Below the pieces are notes generated by a model. The model did no database searches, was not told where the DNA came from, and worked only from the letters and a program-made list of their open reading frames with translations. 64,000 bases of DNA from Iris pallida (lineage: Eukaryota > Streptophyta > Magnoliopsida > Asparagales > Iridaceae): the NCBI GenBank assembly GCA_029216955.1, contig JANAVB010033216.1, forward strand, positions 10,041,408 through 10,105,407. Direction: 5' to 3'. Of this stretch, positions 23,246 through 34,762 are shown in pieces (positions within the stretch are counted from its first letter, which is position 1; every line of letters starts with the position of its first letter). A program made the position numbers and the translations under genes.

Positions 23246-23999
23246 AATTGCTCTATTTTACTGTTTTTGCCTGTTTAAGTTGTTTTGTAGCTAGAATCTT
23301 GAAAAACTCAAAACATGAAAGTTGTAGATCTCTTCCTTAGCTTCAAGCATATGTCACTTGTTATTTTATGCAAGTTTCTCTCATTCATGATAAGGTAAGA
23401 ATAGAACACGATAGTGGCCTACCGTGGCGCACTCTTAACAAGTAAACTGACATGATATTTCATGACATGCTGTTAATACAGCGAGCCTGACATGACAAGT
23501 ATGAAAGACCTGGACACCGTGGGCGATTGTGTTTGTACAAATAAACTGGTACTGTCTTGCATCATGTCTAGGATGGGGATCCCTGAGTATGACGGTCAGG
23601 GGTACCTACTGAAATTGACTAAGTCTAATTAGCTAGAATAATTCAGAAGTCATGAAGAGATTCCCAGGTACAGGCAATCCCGTTATCTGGGTACATTCAG
23701 TAGACTTGTAGCCTACCGACGAGTAGGGCATATTTTTAGCACACAGTTACGTGTTGCATTCTTCATAAACGGACATTCGACCTGGATAACCGGAGGGTCT
23801 GCAGGGCTTGTGGCTGTTGGGATAATTTCATTGCATCTTGCTAGTAACTAGGCCTGTGATAACCTTAGTTAGTTATAAGTATCAAGCCGTACTCTTGATT
23901 GGCCGTGATTGATTGGATGAAGTTTATTCCAGCTTAGTCATATCCTGATCCTATATAAGATTGTGTCATGACATGATTTCTTGTATCGATAAATGATGA

Positions 24000-24560
24000 G
24001 ATACCAAGTTCTGTTCAGATGAAGGGTTACAACCTCGGTCCTTGTTTGGTTTAAGGGTTGTAACTTGGCTATCTGAATAGTTCTATGGTTATCTTATCAT
24101 ATATCATCATGCTTATTGTGCATGCCTTAACAATAAAGATCAGGGGTCCAGTTCTGTTCAGGCGAAGGGTTACAACCCCGGTCCTTGTTTGGTTTAAGGG
24201 TTGTAACCTGGCTCCCGGAGCAGTTCTGTGTCCTCACTTCGTTTATTGTCTTATTGCAACCCCATGCCATGCTCGTCATGTTTTATTTTACTTCAAATCA
24301 TGATTATTTATACCGGCCTTAACAATAAAGATCAGGGGTCCAGTTCTGTTCAGGCGAAGGGTTATAACCCCGGTTCTTGTTTGGTTTAAGGGTTGTAACC
24401 TGGCTCCCGGAGCAGTTATGTGTCCTCTCTTCGTTTGTTGTCTTCACTGTACCAATAGTATTTGAGACGAGTTTCTATTCAGGTGAAGGGTTACAACCCC
24501 GGTCCTTGTTTGGTTTAAGGGTTGTGACCTGGCTACTTGAATGGTTTCCTCGTACTTAGT
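24000..24560 (+). repeat. Four direct repeats GTTCAGGCGAAGGGTTACAA...TGTAACCTGG
   Basis: A block of about 75 bp recurs near 24015, 24147, 24344 and 24477, spaced 130-200 bp. Within each block GGGTTACAACC and GGTTGTAACC form an imperfect inverted pair separated by GGTCCTTGTTTGGTTTAA. Element A has one copy (about 20636). The 3' LTR of B repeats the set at 32065-32600. Confidence 0.75.
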
Positions 24561-25235
24561 TTACTATTGTTATCTCTATTATTATCAGTTCTTTATTTAT
24601 TATCTTTAATATTCTATTGTGATATGCTGGTTTTAGTTCCTAAGTGAAGCCTCCTTTGTGGCACTTGCTCTTTCTGGGGTCTGACCCAGCTGCTTTTGTA
24701 TGACCAAATATCGGAGCAGCTCCAGAGGATCTACCTACCTTCCTGCCCGATGGTGACCACCAGGCGTAACCAGGGCAACGAGTGGGTTATTTTTGGCTCT
24801 TCCACTTTATTGTAAAAATATTCTTTTGAGGCGTTTAGCCGGCGAGCGCGTGTTAGCTCGATTGCACCTTTACTTACTGTCTGTCTGCGGGCTGTAACAT
24901 GATTGACAGATCATAGGGTCGATCATGTATGACTGAACTCTTGCTAGTCTTGACATTTTGTACGACTAGCTTCATGATCATCCAATATGTAATATATGGG
25001 ACGCCTTGCTATTATATATTTGGTGCTCTGACATCTTGTAACTATTATTGTTTGCTTGAGATTGAGACAATAAGCTTGTTCATGACCATAGGAAACTGTT
25101 GGATTGTAGTTAAACCCTCATGTATCCAGACAGCCGTGATCGTATAGCGAGGTGGGTTACACTTCAATATACATAACTGGCTATGTACGCCCCCTCTCTC
25201 CAGTATTCTGGTTTTGGGGTGTTACATGGTTTTAG

Positions 25236-25251
25236 TGGTGGCCCATACAGG
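25236..25251 (+). promoter_or_regulatory. Primer-binding-site candidate of element B
   Basis: TGGTGGCCCATACAGG lies nine bases after the LTR, with one change from the copy at 33289-33304. Confidence 0.5.
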
Positions 25252-25523
25252 TATTGTAAATCAAGATATGTGAGGGTATACCGAATAGATGTCTCAATCA
25301 GTACTCGTCCTTGATCTCTGCTCGTATCCTCTGAATCCCTGTAATCTTGACCTGATCACATGCTTGTATCGTTGATCTGTCCTGGTCCTTCCGTATTGTT
25401 CCCTATGTCGTCTTCTTCAGCGGTATTATTCCTGGACCTACCGATCAGCAAGGCGAAGCACCTCTCGCAGACCAGCAGCAACCTGGAGATCAAGCCCAGC
25501 ATTCAGGAGTAGCCTCTAGAGTC

Positions 25524-26716
25524 ATGCCTACCGGAGGTGAACCACCAGTTCAGCCCATCCAGCCTGCAGAGCCTGATGATGGCACTTTGGTAGGTCTCAT
25601 CAGGTCACTATTAGTCTCCCAGGATCGTCGAGGAGATGCCTTGCACCAGGCGGTGGCAGACACTTTGACTAGAGGAGGTCATCAGGGTAACAGCGCGGCT
25701 AACAGCTTCAAGCGCTTGAACCCTCCCTTCTTCGACGGCAGTGAAGATGCGATCGCAGCAGATGCATGGCTTCAGGATACGAAGGTGATTCTAGATGCAG
25801 CCAGGACTCCAGAGAACGAGAAGGTGGCCGTAGTACGCCTGTAGTTACTAGATCTTGCCCGCAGCTGGTGGGCGACGCAGGCCGTTGGATTAGTGGCACC
25901 CATTGCTTGGGCAGTATTCAGGGAGAGATTCCAGACCAAGTATTTCGATGCTGTAGCTCGATACGATCTAGAGACGAGGTTCACCAATCTGAAGCAGATG
26001 GGCAGGACGGTCGACGGATATGCGGCCGAGTTCTCCAGGCTTAGTCGGTTTGCTCCCACCTTGGTGGCGACCGAGTTCGATAGAGCCCAGCGGTTCCAAC
26101 AGGGGCTTCATCTGGAGATTCTATTGGCAGTGGAGCAGTTTGAGCATCGGATATTGATGCAGTGTTGAGAGCAGCTCGGAGGCATGAATATACCTCCTAG
26201 AGGATCGTGGATAGGACCGGAGGTCAGAAGCGATCTCACGGCCAGATGAATCAGTAATCAGCACCAGCCCCGGCAGCCAGGGCTTTGACCATTGGAGCTA
26301 CGAGACGAGCGGCCTCAGTGACGTCGGTTCAGCATTCCACCCTGACGTACCCTCAGTCGCAGAAGCAGAAACAGTCTTCCGCAGTGGGATGTTCACACTG
26401 CGGGAAGCCAGGGCATGTGGTATCAGAGTAACGCAGAGCACAGGGTTTGTGCTTGGTTTGTGGTGCCTCGGACCACAGGATTGGGAATTGTCCGAACAGG
26501 GGGAGTTCATTGGTATTCTCTAGTCCTTCAGTTATAGGACCAGCACCAGTCCAGCAGCAGCAGCAGCTGCAGTACCCATTCCCGAGGCCATTGTCGATGC
26601 AGGCCCAAGCATTCTAGCAGCAAAGACCACAGCAGTAAGCCCAAGCCCAAGCCCTGATCCAGAGCAGGAAAAGGAATTTTTAGAAGAGGGGACGCGCAAC
26701 CAGAGGACATGGTCAA
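25524..26716 (+). pseudogene. Element B gag (capsid and zinc knuckle), degraded
   Basis: The frame starting at ATG 25524 (a related open frame extends further upstream) reads the retrotransposon gag domain: FKRLNPPFFDGSEDAIAADAW, LARSWWATQAVG, FRERFQTKYF and a YAAEFSRLSRFAPT motif near 26030. Gag forms the particle and packages RNA. A TAG at 25842-25844 and a small deletion near 26155 break it. The zinc knuckle near 26390 reads CSHCGKPGHVVSE with the final Cys replaced by a stop (TAA). A second CxxC motif (CLVCGASDHRIGNC) follows, then a Gln-rich linker with more stops. The TAG at 25842 is also in the second copy at 33895. Confidence 0.85.
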
Positions 26717-27110
26717 GTGCTGGCTTTGACCATGGGAGAAGAAGGAATAGCACCAGGTGAAGTAGTGGCGGGTACTATTCTCGTCAACACCTTTCCAGCT
26801 TCAGTATTATTTGATTCTGGTTCCTCGTATTCATTTATGTCTGCACGATTCGTGACACGGATCGGATTGGAGCCCGAGTCATTATCAGTAAGGCTCAATA
26901 TACTTACTGGTAACGTACTTGTGGGAGTAGATAGGGTATTTTTCTCGTTTCGGATCGTAGTTAGCGGTAGAGAGTTCCCCGCTAGATTGATAGAGTTCCC
27001 GATGGCCGATTATGATGTGGTCTTAGGGATGGATTGGTTGAGGGACCAGTATGCTAGGATAGACTGTCATATCGGCAGGGTTGTTATTAGCATTCCACTC
27101 CGAAGAGCTT
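26717..27110 (+). pseudogene. Element B aspartic protease domain
   Basis: The frame starting at 26717 contains the retropepsin active site LFDSGSSYSFMS (DSG near 26815) and the flap/ILG-like region YDVVLGMDWLRDQY. The protease processes the gag-pol polyprotein. The same frame runs to 27235, but the part after about 27110 is out of phase with RT, so a frameshift separates the two. The linker between protease and RT is much shorter than usual for gypsy polyproteins, suggesting an internal deletion. Confidence 0.8.
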
Positions 27111-28715
27111 CTAGGGATGCCCCCAGAATGGAAGATCGAGTTCACCATCGACTTGATTCCCAGGACAGCCCCAGTATCAGAGAGAGTCTACAGGATGGCG
27201 CCGTCAGAGCTAGAGATATTGTACAAGATGATTGAAGAAATTAGAACCAAGGAATTCATTCGTGCTCATGGATCGCCTTGGGGAGCCCCGATGCTTCTTG
27301 TGAAAAGGAAGGATGGTACGTCCAGATTATGTGTAGATTATCATACCTTGAACTCAGTGACAATCAAGAACAGATACCCTCTCCCGAGGATAGATGACTT
27401 GTTTGATCAACTCAAGGGGACAGCAGTATTCTCGAAGATCGACTTGCGCTCAGGATACTATCAGATTAGAGTTAGAGAGCAGGATATCCCGAAGACAGCT
27501 TTCAGATCTAGGTATGGGCATTGGGAGTTCCTTGTTATGCCATTTGGAGCAACCAATGCGCCGGCCGTATTCATGGACCTCATGAATCGTATCTTTATGC
27601 CTTACTTGGATCAGTTCGTGATTGTGTTCCTAGACGACATCCTGGTCTACAGCAAAAGTGATGCGGAGCATGAGCAGCATCTCAAAGTTATTCTCCAGAT
27701 TCTCAGAAAGCACCAGTTGTATGCCAAGTTTAGTAAATGCGAGTTCTGGCTCGATCGCATTTCGTACTTGAGCCATATCATCACCAGAGGAGGAGTAGAA
27801 GTGGATCCCCAGAAGATCGTGGCCATTGAGACATGGTCAGTGCCCAGCACGGTTGCAGAAGTTTACAGTTTTCTTGGATTAGCCGGCTACTACCGACGAT
27901 TTGTTTCGGACTTTGCTCGGATCTCGGCGCCATTGACCCAGTTGACCCGCAAGGATGTGCAGTTTGCTTGGACAGAAAAGTTCCAGGATTCTTTTGAGAA
28001 GTTGAAGCGAGGCTTAATGACGGCACCCATTCTCACGCTTCCAGATGGAACCGGAGGATTCTCAGTGTATTGTGATGCTTCGGGCAGAGGTTTAGGATGT
28101 GTTCTAATGCAGCATGGTAAGGTAATAGCTTATGCGTCACGACAACTTCGCGATCATGAGAGGAATTACCCAATCTATGACTTGGAGCTGGCAGCAGTAG
28201 TGTTTGCACTTAAGTTGTGGAGGCACTACTTGTACGGAGATAGGGTGGAGATTTTCACCGACCACAAGAGCCTGAAGTATGTTTTCACCCAGAAGGATCT
28301 TAACATGCGTCAGAGGAGGTGGCTAGAGCTACTTGTGGATTATGATGTCAACCTGCAGTATCACCCAGGGAAGGCCAATGTTGTTGCAGATGCATTGAGC
28401 AGGAGAGCCGGAGTTTATTTTCTAACAGCGCAACCAGAGCTGTTAGCTGATCTTCAGAAGATGAATATAGAAGTTGTCCTTCCTACCAGTATAGCATTGA
28501 TGGCCAGCATACAAGTACAGTCCACTATAGTCGAGAGGATCCGGATGGCGCAGTTAGTAGATTCCAAGCTTCAGCAACTCAGAGCAGAGTGTGAGACAGG
28601 ACGAAGACCAGAGATATGTATCCATGAAGACAGTACACTTCGACATGAAAAGCGTCTTTGTGTACCCAGTGGAGACATCAGACAGGAGATCATGACAGAG
28701 GCTCACAGTTCGTAG
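27081..28715 (+). pseudogene. Element B reverse transcriptase and RNase H, 544-codon open frame
   Basis: This is the longest frame in the window. It opens at [14 protein letters not shown] just upstream of RT, then RT motifs: [16 protein letters not shown] segment near 27320, [11 protein letters not shown] near 27440, [15 protein letters not shown] near 27545, catalytic [16 protein letters not shown] near 27630 (both aspartates present), [12 protein letters not shown]. RNase H follows with [10 protein letters not shown] (near 28070), [10 protein letters not shown] (near 28190), the TDHKSLKY motif (near 28260) and [14 protein letters not shown] (near 28365). RT copies element RNA into DNA. The frame ends in a TAG at 28713-28715 where the family has Gln. 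Apart from the split from protease it looks well preserved. Confidence 0.92.
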
Positions 28716-29954
28716 TATTCCATTCATCCCGGCGGTACGAAGATCTACCGTGATATCCGTCAGCACTTTTGGTGGAATGGCCTGAAGAGGGAGATAACCC
28801 GGTTTGTCTCTCGATGTTTGGTTTGTCAACAAGTTAAGGCTGAACATCAGAGACCAGCTGGACTTCTTCAGCCCTTGCCAATTACAGAATGGAAGTAGGA
28901 GCACATAACCAAGGATTTTGTGACTGGATTGCCTAGATCCCCGGCTGGCAGAGATGCTATTTAGGTTATTATAGACAGGCTCACGAAGGTGGCTCATTTT
29001 CTCCCGTTCATAGTTTGTCAGTCGACGGCTCAGCTAGCAGAGATGTACCTCAGGCGGATCGTCAGACTTCACGGTGTACCATTCAGTATCACCTCGGACC
29101 GAGATTCAAGATTTACGTCGCACTTTTGGCGTAGCTTGCAAGAGAGTTTGGGAACTCACTTCCAGTTCAACTCAGCTTATAATCCGTAGACAGATGGCCA
29201 GTCGGAACGCACGATCCAGACTCTTGAAGATATGTTGCGGTCATGTACACTCGACTTCGGTGGTTTGTGGGAATATCACCTGTACATGGTGGAGTTCTCG
29301 TACAACAATAGTTTCCAAGCTAGTATCCAGATGGCACCGTTCGAGGCACTGTATGGTAGAAAGTGCAGATCCCCGCTAGCATGGGATGATGTTGGAGAGA
29401 GGCAGATGCTTGGTCCGAAAATGATTTCTCAGATCGTTGAAGGGGTCAGAAGAGTCAGAGATCATCTTCGAGTTGCCCAAGACCGCCAGCGTCATTGGGC
29501 CGATTCTCATCGGCGCCCTCTTGAGTTTTCTGTCGGCGACCATGTATTCCTTAGGATTTTGCCTAACCGTGGCGTCATTCGTTTCGACGTACGGGAAAAG
29601 CTTAGTCCTAGGTATATAGGACCGTTCGATATTCTGGAGCGAGTAGGAGATGTATCATATCGTCTTGCTCTTCCACCGTCGCTACGTGAGGTGCATAACG
29701 TATTCCATGTATCCCAAGTGCGACGGTATATCCCGGACCCGAGCCACATCCTAGATCATTCAGAATTGGTTGTTGGTACCAACCTTTCGTATGAGGAGAG
29801 GCCCGTGTCTATATTGGACCGAAGAGAGAAGATACTCAAGAACAAGACTATCAAGTTAGTCCGTGTTGCTTGGGGTCATCACTCTTTGGGTGAGTCAACA
29901 TGGGAGCGTGAGGATGATATCCGATCGTGATATCCCGACATGTTTGACTCGTAA
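28716..29954 (+). pseudogene. Element B integrase and chromodomain tail
   Basis: The same coding frame continues after the TAG: zinc-binding H..H..C..C (ending CLVCQQVK near 28830), the integrase core with a TITSD-like ITSDRDSRFTS (near 29090) and [14 protein letters not shown] (near 29195), then GPF/Y-module sequence (YIGPFDILERVG near 29620) and the short chromodomain-like tail RVAWGHHSLGESTWERED. Integrase inserts the element and the tail can steer it to heterochromatin. Stops include TAG for Trp near 28898 and 28963, TAG for Gln at about 29189 and TGA for Arg at 29928-29930. The natural stop is TAA at 29952-29954. Confidence 0.88.
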
Positions 29955-30106
29955 GGTATAATATCTTTCTTAAGCCTCATGCCTTCGATTCCTTGCTTGC
30001 ATGAATAATTAATTGATTGCTTGATTCGTATAGCTTGCCTGTGAATAGAATAGCTTGTTCTTGTCCCTCTAGCCCCTTAATTAAATTCCGAGGACGGAAT
30101 TCTTTT

Positions 30107-30119
30107 AAGGTGGGTAGAG
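30107..30119 (+). promoter_or_regulatory. Polypurine tract of element B
   Basis: AAGGTGGGTAGAG directly before the 3' LTR, preceded by TTCCGAGGACGGAATTC. Confidence 0.7.
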
Positions 30120-33100
30120 TTACAATGCCGGTGGTTCGTGTTGCGTATCTTTGTATACGTATACGTAATTTGACCCGTATTGCATGTCTCCCTGCTTGAT
30201 TTATTCTAGCATTTCATTGATTTGTTTATTCTTGGGTTGGTTTGGCTTGTTTTGGTTTGCTTTGGTTCATCATGAATCAAATGTGAACCCTCCTACCTAC
30301 CACCACCCTCCTTATTTATAACCCCTTCCTTTTCTCTCTCATCATTATTTCATTCCTTCTTCATTTACCCTCCACCATTACTTCTTCAACCACCAGGAGG
30401 GAGAGAGTGAGAGCTTAGGCAAGTACAAACTTACTTCATGATGGATCTCAAGTTTTATTGATCCATTCTCTTCCTTACTTTATTCTAAGCCTCTTTAAAA
30501 CTTGACATTTTTGGATTTGATGGATGGATTCTTTTAGATCTAAGTTTGTAACTTTTCGGTTTTTCTTGGTTTTGATCTCTAAAACTTACTTATTTTTGAA
30601 AACTAATGGTTCTATGTTGTAGAGAATTCAATTTCATGCAGTTTGTTTCGCTTGATTTCGACTTCGGATGAGTAAGTTATTGCAATTACAAGTTTTCAGA
30701 ACTTTCATGGCTGAACTTGCTATTTGGAGACGATGATCCCCATGCGCCCGGGAGCCCATGCGCCGGGAGGCCATGCGCTGTGAAGTCCCGGCAATGCATC
30801 CCTTAACTCCGAGCGTGTCATGCACGTAGGTTCCCTACACACATGTACTGAAGACGCAAAGTGAGAATCCAACGCGCCGATTGGTGCAGGAATCCTACGC
30901 GCCGAATCGTGCAGGAATTCCATGCGCCGATGGTGCAGGAATCCTACGCACCGATTCGTGCAGGAATCCCATGCGCCGATGGTGCAGGAATCCCACGCGC
31001 CGATTCGTGCAGGAATCCCACGTACCGATTTGTGCAGGAATCCCACGCGCCAATTGTGCAGGAATCCCACGCGCCGATTCGTGCAGGAATCCTACGCGCC
31101 GATTCGTGCAAGAATCCCATGCGTCGATGGTGCAGGAATCCCATGCACCAATTCGTGCAGGAATCCCACGCGCCGATGGTGTAGGAATCCCACGCGCCGA
31201 TTCGTGCAGGAATCCCACGTGCCGATTTGTGCAGGAATCCCACGCGCCGATTTGTGCAGGAATCCCACGCGCCGATGGTGCAGGAATCCCATGCGCCGGA
31301 ATTGCTCTATTTTACTATTTTTGCCTGTTTAAGTTGTTTTGTAGCTATAATCTTGAAAAACTCAAAACATGAAAGTTGTAGATCTTTTCCTTAGCTTCAA
31401 GAATATATCACTTGTTATTTTATGCAAGTTTTTCTCATTCATGATAAGGTAAGAATAGAACACGATAGTGGCCCGCCGTGGTGCACTCTTAACAAGTAAA
31501 CTGACATGATATTTCATGACATGCTATTAAGACAGCTAACCTGACATGACAAGTATGAAAGACCTGGACACCGTGGGCGATTATATTTGTACAAATAAAC
31601 TGGTACTGTCTTGCATCATGTCTAGGATGGGAATCCCTGAGTACTACGGTCAGGGGTACCTACTGAAATTGACTAAGGCTAATTAACTAGAATGATTCAG
31701 TAGTCATGAAGAGATTCCCAGCAACAAGCAATCCCATTATCTGGGCGCATTCAGTGGACTTGTAGCCTACCGACGAGTAGGGAACATTTCCAGCACATAG
31801 TTGCGTGTTGTATTCTTCATAAACGGACATTCGACCTGGATAACCGGAGGGTCTGCAGGGCTTGTGGCTGTTGGGATAATCTTATTGCATCTTGCTAGTA
31901 ACTAGGCCTGTGATAACCCTAATTAGTTAAAAGTATCAAGCCGTACTCTTGATTGGCCGTGATTGATTGGATGAAGTTTATTCCAGCTTAGTCTTATCCT
32001 GATCCTATACAAGATTGTATCATGACATGATTTCTTGTATCGATAAATGATGAGATACCAAGTTCTGTTCAGATGAAGGGTTATAACCCCGGTCCTTGTT
32101 TGGTTTAAGGGTTATAACTAGGCTATCTGAATAGTTCCATGGTTATCTTATCATATATCGTCCTTCTTATTATGTCTGCCTTAACAATAAAGATCAGGGG
32201 TCCAGTTCTGTTCAGGCGAAGGGTTACAACTCCGGTCCTTGTTTGGTTTAAGGGTTGTAACCTGGCTCCCGGAGCAGTTCTGTGTTCTCTCTTCGTTTAT
32301 TATCTTATTGCAACCCCATGTCATGCTCGTCATATTTTATTTTACTTTAAATCATGATTATTTATACCGGCCTTAACAACAAAAATCAGGGGTCCAGTTC
32401 TGTTCAGGCGAAGGATTACAACCCCGGTCCTTGTTTGGTTTAAGGGTTGTAACCTGGCTCCCGGAGCAGTTCTGTGTCCTCTTTTTGTTTACTGTCTTTA
32501 CTGTACCAATAGTATATGAGACGAGTTTCTATTCAGGTGAAGGGTTACAACCCCGGTCCTTGTTTGGTTTAAGGGTTGTGACCTGGCTACTTGAATGGTT
32601 TCCTCGTACTCAGTTTACTATTGTTATCTCTATTATTATCAGTTCTTTATTTATTATCTTTAATATTCAATTATGATATGCTGGTTTTATTTCCTAAGTG
32701 AAGCCTCCTTTGTGGCACTTGCTCTTTTTGGGGTCTGACCCAGCTGGTTTTGTATGGCCAGATATCGGAGCAGCTCCAGAGGATCTACCTACCTTTCTGC
32801 CCGATGGTGACCACCAGGCGTAACTACGGCAACGAATGTGTTATTTTTGGCTCTTCCATTTTATTGTAAAAATATTCTTTTGAGGCGTTTAGCCGACGAG
32901 CGCGTGTTAGCTCGATTGCACCTTTACTTACTGTCTGCCTACGGGCTGTAACATGTTTGACAGATCCTCGGGTTGATCATGTATGACTGAACTCTTGCTA
33001 GTCTTGACATTTTGTACGACTAGCGTCATGATCATCCAATATGTAATGTATGGGACGCCTTGCTATTACATATTTGGTGCTCTGACATCTTGTAACTATT

Positions 33101-33279
33101 ATTGTTTGCTTGAGATTGAGACAATAGGCTTGTTCATGACCATAGAAGGCTGTTGGATTATAGTTAAACCCTCATGTATCTAGACAGCCGTGATCGTATA
33201 GCGAGGTGGGTTGCACTTCAATATACTTAGCTGGCTATGTACCCCCCTCTCTCCAGTATTCTGGTTCTGGGGTGTTACA
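30120..33279 (+). repeat. 3' (shared) LTR of element B, 3.16 kb
   Basis: Colinear with 22063-25226. It starts TTACAATGCC (TG changed to TT) and ends GGTGTTACA. Tandem array 30870-31290 (about 17 units) and the four long repeats at 32065-32600 are present. It serves as right LTR of the gag-pol unit and left LTR of the truncated second unit. Confidence 0.9.
30870..31290. repeat. 24-25 bp tandem array in 3' LTR, about 17 units
   Basis: Same units as 22858-23245, with copy-number and point differences. Open frames across it are by-products. Confidence 0.88.
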
Positions 33280-34608
33280 TGGTTTTAGTGGTGGCCCATG
33301 CAGGTATTATAAATCAAGATATGTGAGGGTTTACCGAATAGATGTCTCAATCAGTAATCGTCCTTGATCTCTGCTCGTATCCTCTGAATCCCTGTATTCT
33401 TGACCTGATCACATGCTTGTATCGTTGATCTATCATGGTCCTTTCTTATTGTTCCCTATGTCGTCTTCTTCAGCGGCATTGTTCCTGGACCTGCCGATCA
33501 GCAAGGCGAAGCACCTCCCGGGGACCAGCAGCAACCTGGAGATCAAGCCCAGCATTCAGGAGTAGCCTTCAGAGTCATGCCTACCAGAGGTGAACCACCA
33601 GTTCAGTTCGTCCAGCCTGCAGAGCCTGATAATGGCACTTTGGTGGGTCTCATCAGGTCACTATTAGCCTTCCAGGATCGTCGATGAGATGCCTTGCACC
33701 AGGCGATGGCAGACGCTTTGACCAGAGGAGGTCATCAGTGTAACAGCGCGGCTAACAGCTTCAAGCGGTTGAACCCTCCCTTCTTCGACGGCAGTGAAGA
33801 TGTGATCGCTACAGATGCATGGCTTCAGGATACGGAGGTAATTCTAGAAGCAGTCAGGAATCCAGAGAACGAGAAGGTGGCCGTATTGCGTCTGTAGTTA
33901 CTAGATCTTGCCCGCAGCTGGTGGGCGACGCAGGCCGTTGGATTAGTGGCACCCATTACTTGGGTAGTTTTCAGGAAGAGATTCCAAACCAAGTATTTCG
34001 ATATTGTAGCTCGATACGATCTATAGACGAGGTTCACCAATCTGAAGCAGATGGACAGGACGGTCGACGGATATACGGCCGAGTTCTCCAGGCTTAGTCG
34101 GTTTGCTCCTACCTTGGTGGCGACCGAGTTCGATAGAGCCCAGCGGTTCCAGCAGGGGCTTCATTTGGAGATTCTATTGGCAGTGGAGCAGTTTGAGCAT
34201 CAGACTTTTGATGTAGTGTTGAGAGCAGCTCGGAGGCATGAATATACCTCCCAGAGGATCGTGGATAGGACCGGAGGTCGGAAGCGATCTCACGACCAGA
34301 TGAATCAGCCATCAGCACCAGCCCTGGCAGCCAGGGCTTTGACCATTGGAGCTTCGAGGCGGGCGGCCTCAGTGATGTCGGTTCAGCATTCCACCCCGAC
34401 GTACCCTCAGTAGCAGAAGCAGAAGCAGGCTTCCGCAGTGGGATGTTCACACTACGGGAAGCCAGGGCATGTGGTATCAGAGTGTCGCAGAGCACATGGT
34501 TTGTACTTGGTTTGTGATACCTCGGACCACAGGATTGGGAATTGCCCGAACAGGGGGAGTTCATCGGCATTCTCTAGTCCTTCAGTTAGAAGACCAGCAC
34601 CAGTACAG
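33280..34608 (+). pseudogene. Second, truncated leader and gag after the shared LTR
   Basis: Primer-binding site at 33289-33304, then gag colinear with 25500-26550: FKRLNPPFFDGSED, LLDLARSWWATQ, RAARRHEYTSQ, a zinc knuckle CSHYGKPGHVVSEC (second Cys changed to Tyr) and a second knuckle in which CGAS is changed to CDTS. Stops include TGA near 33686, TAG at 33895-33897 (the same codon as in the first copy) and TAG near 34023. Homology to element B ends at 34608 in a CCAGTACAG, where CACTA-1 sequence starts. Protease and pol were never retained on this side. Confidence 0.85.
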
Positions 34609-34762
34609 TAAAAAATATGAAAGTACATTATACAAGAAACATCGAAGTCCAGATAGTACATTCTACAAAAACATCAAGGTCTAGAAAATAACCAATACTA
34701 GATAATAACTAAGTTACAGAATAACCAAGTCTACATAATAACAAAATGAAAGTACATTTCTC
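34609..34762 (-). other. CACTA-1 sequence downstream of TNP2 (3' noncoding)
   Basis: AT-rich with repeated AAGTACATT and AAGTCTA phrases, between the TNP2 stop and the truncated gag. I see nothing else in it. Confidence 0.4.

Larger units (their letters stand above)
22063..25226 (+). repeat. 5' LTR of element B, 3.16 kb
   Basis: TGTAATGCCT to GGGGTGTTACA. TATA-like TTATTTATAA at 22254-22263. A consensus splice donor AGGTAAGT at 22359-22366 suggests a spliced leader, but the 3' LTR copy has GGCAAGTA instead. It also holds a 24-25 bp tandem array (22858-23245) and four longer repeats (24000-24560). Confidence 0.92.
22063..34608 (+). mobile_element. Gypsy element B complex: LTR, gag-pol, LTR, truncated second gag
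   Basis: LTRs at 22063-25226 and 30120-33279 flank a 4.9 kb interior with gag, protease, RT, RNase H, integrase and chromodomain tail (chromovirus, Tekay/Del-like by its long LTRs and short C-terminal chromodomain). The right LTR is followed directly by a second primer-binding site and 1.3 kb of a second gag copy, which then stops abruptly against CACTA-1 sequence. This is a shared-LTR tandem from which the right part was deleted, so no terminal target duplication remains. The insertion cuts the second CACTA-1 gene. Confidence 0.85.

Noticed and set aside
22858..23340. Long open frames (up to 163 codons) on both strands in the two LTR arrays, also 30861-31372
   Set aside because: They follow the 24-25 bp tandem units in several frames at once, with repetitive RAGIPRAD-type peptides. 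No start context or conservation supports translation.
26413..26430. TGGTATCAGAG resembling the initiator-tRNA primer-binding site
   Set aside because: It lies in the gag zinc-knuckle coding sequence, and the second copy (34471) encodes the same residues; the actual primer site follows the LTR.
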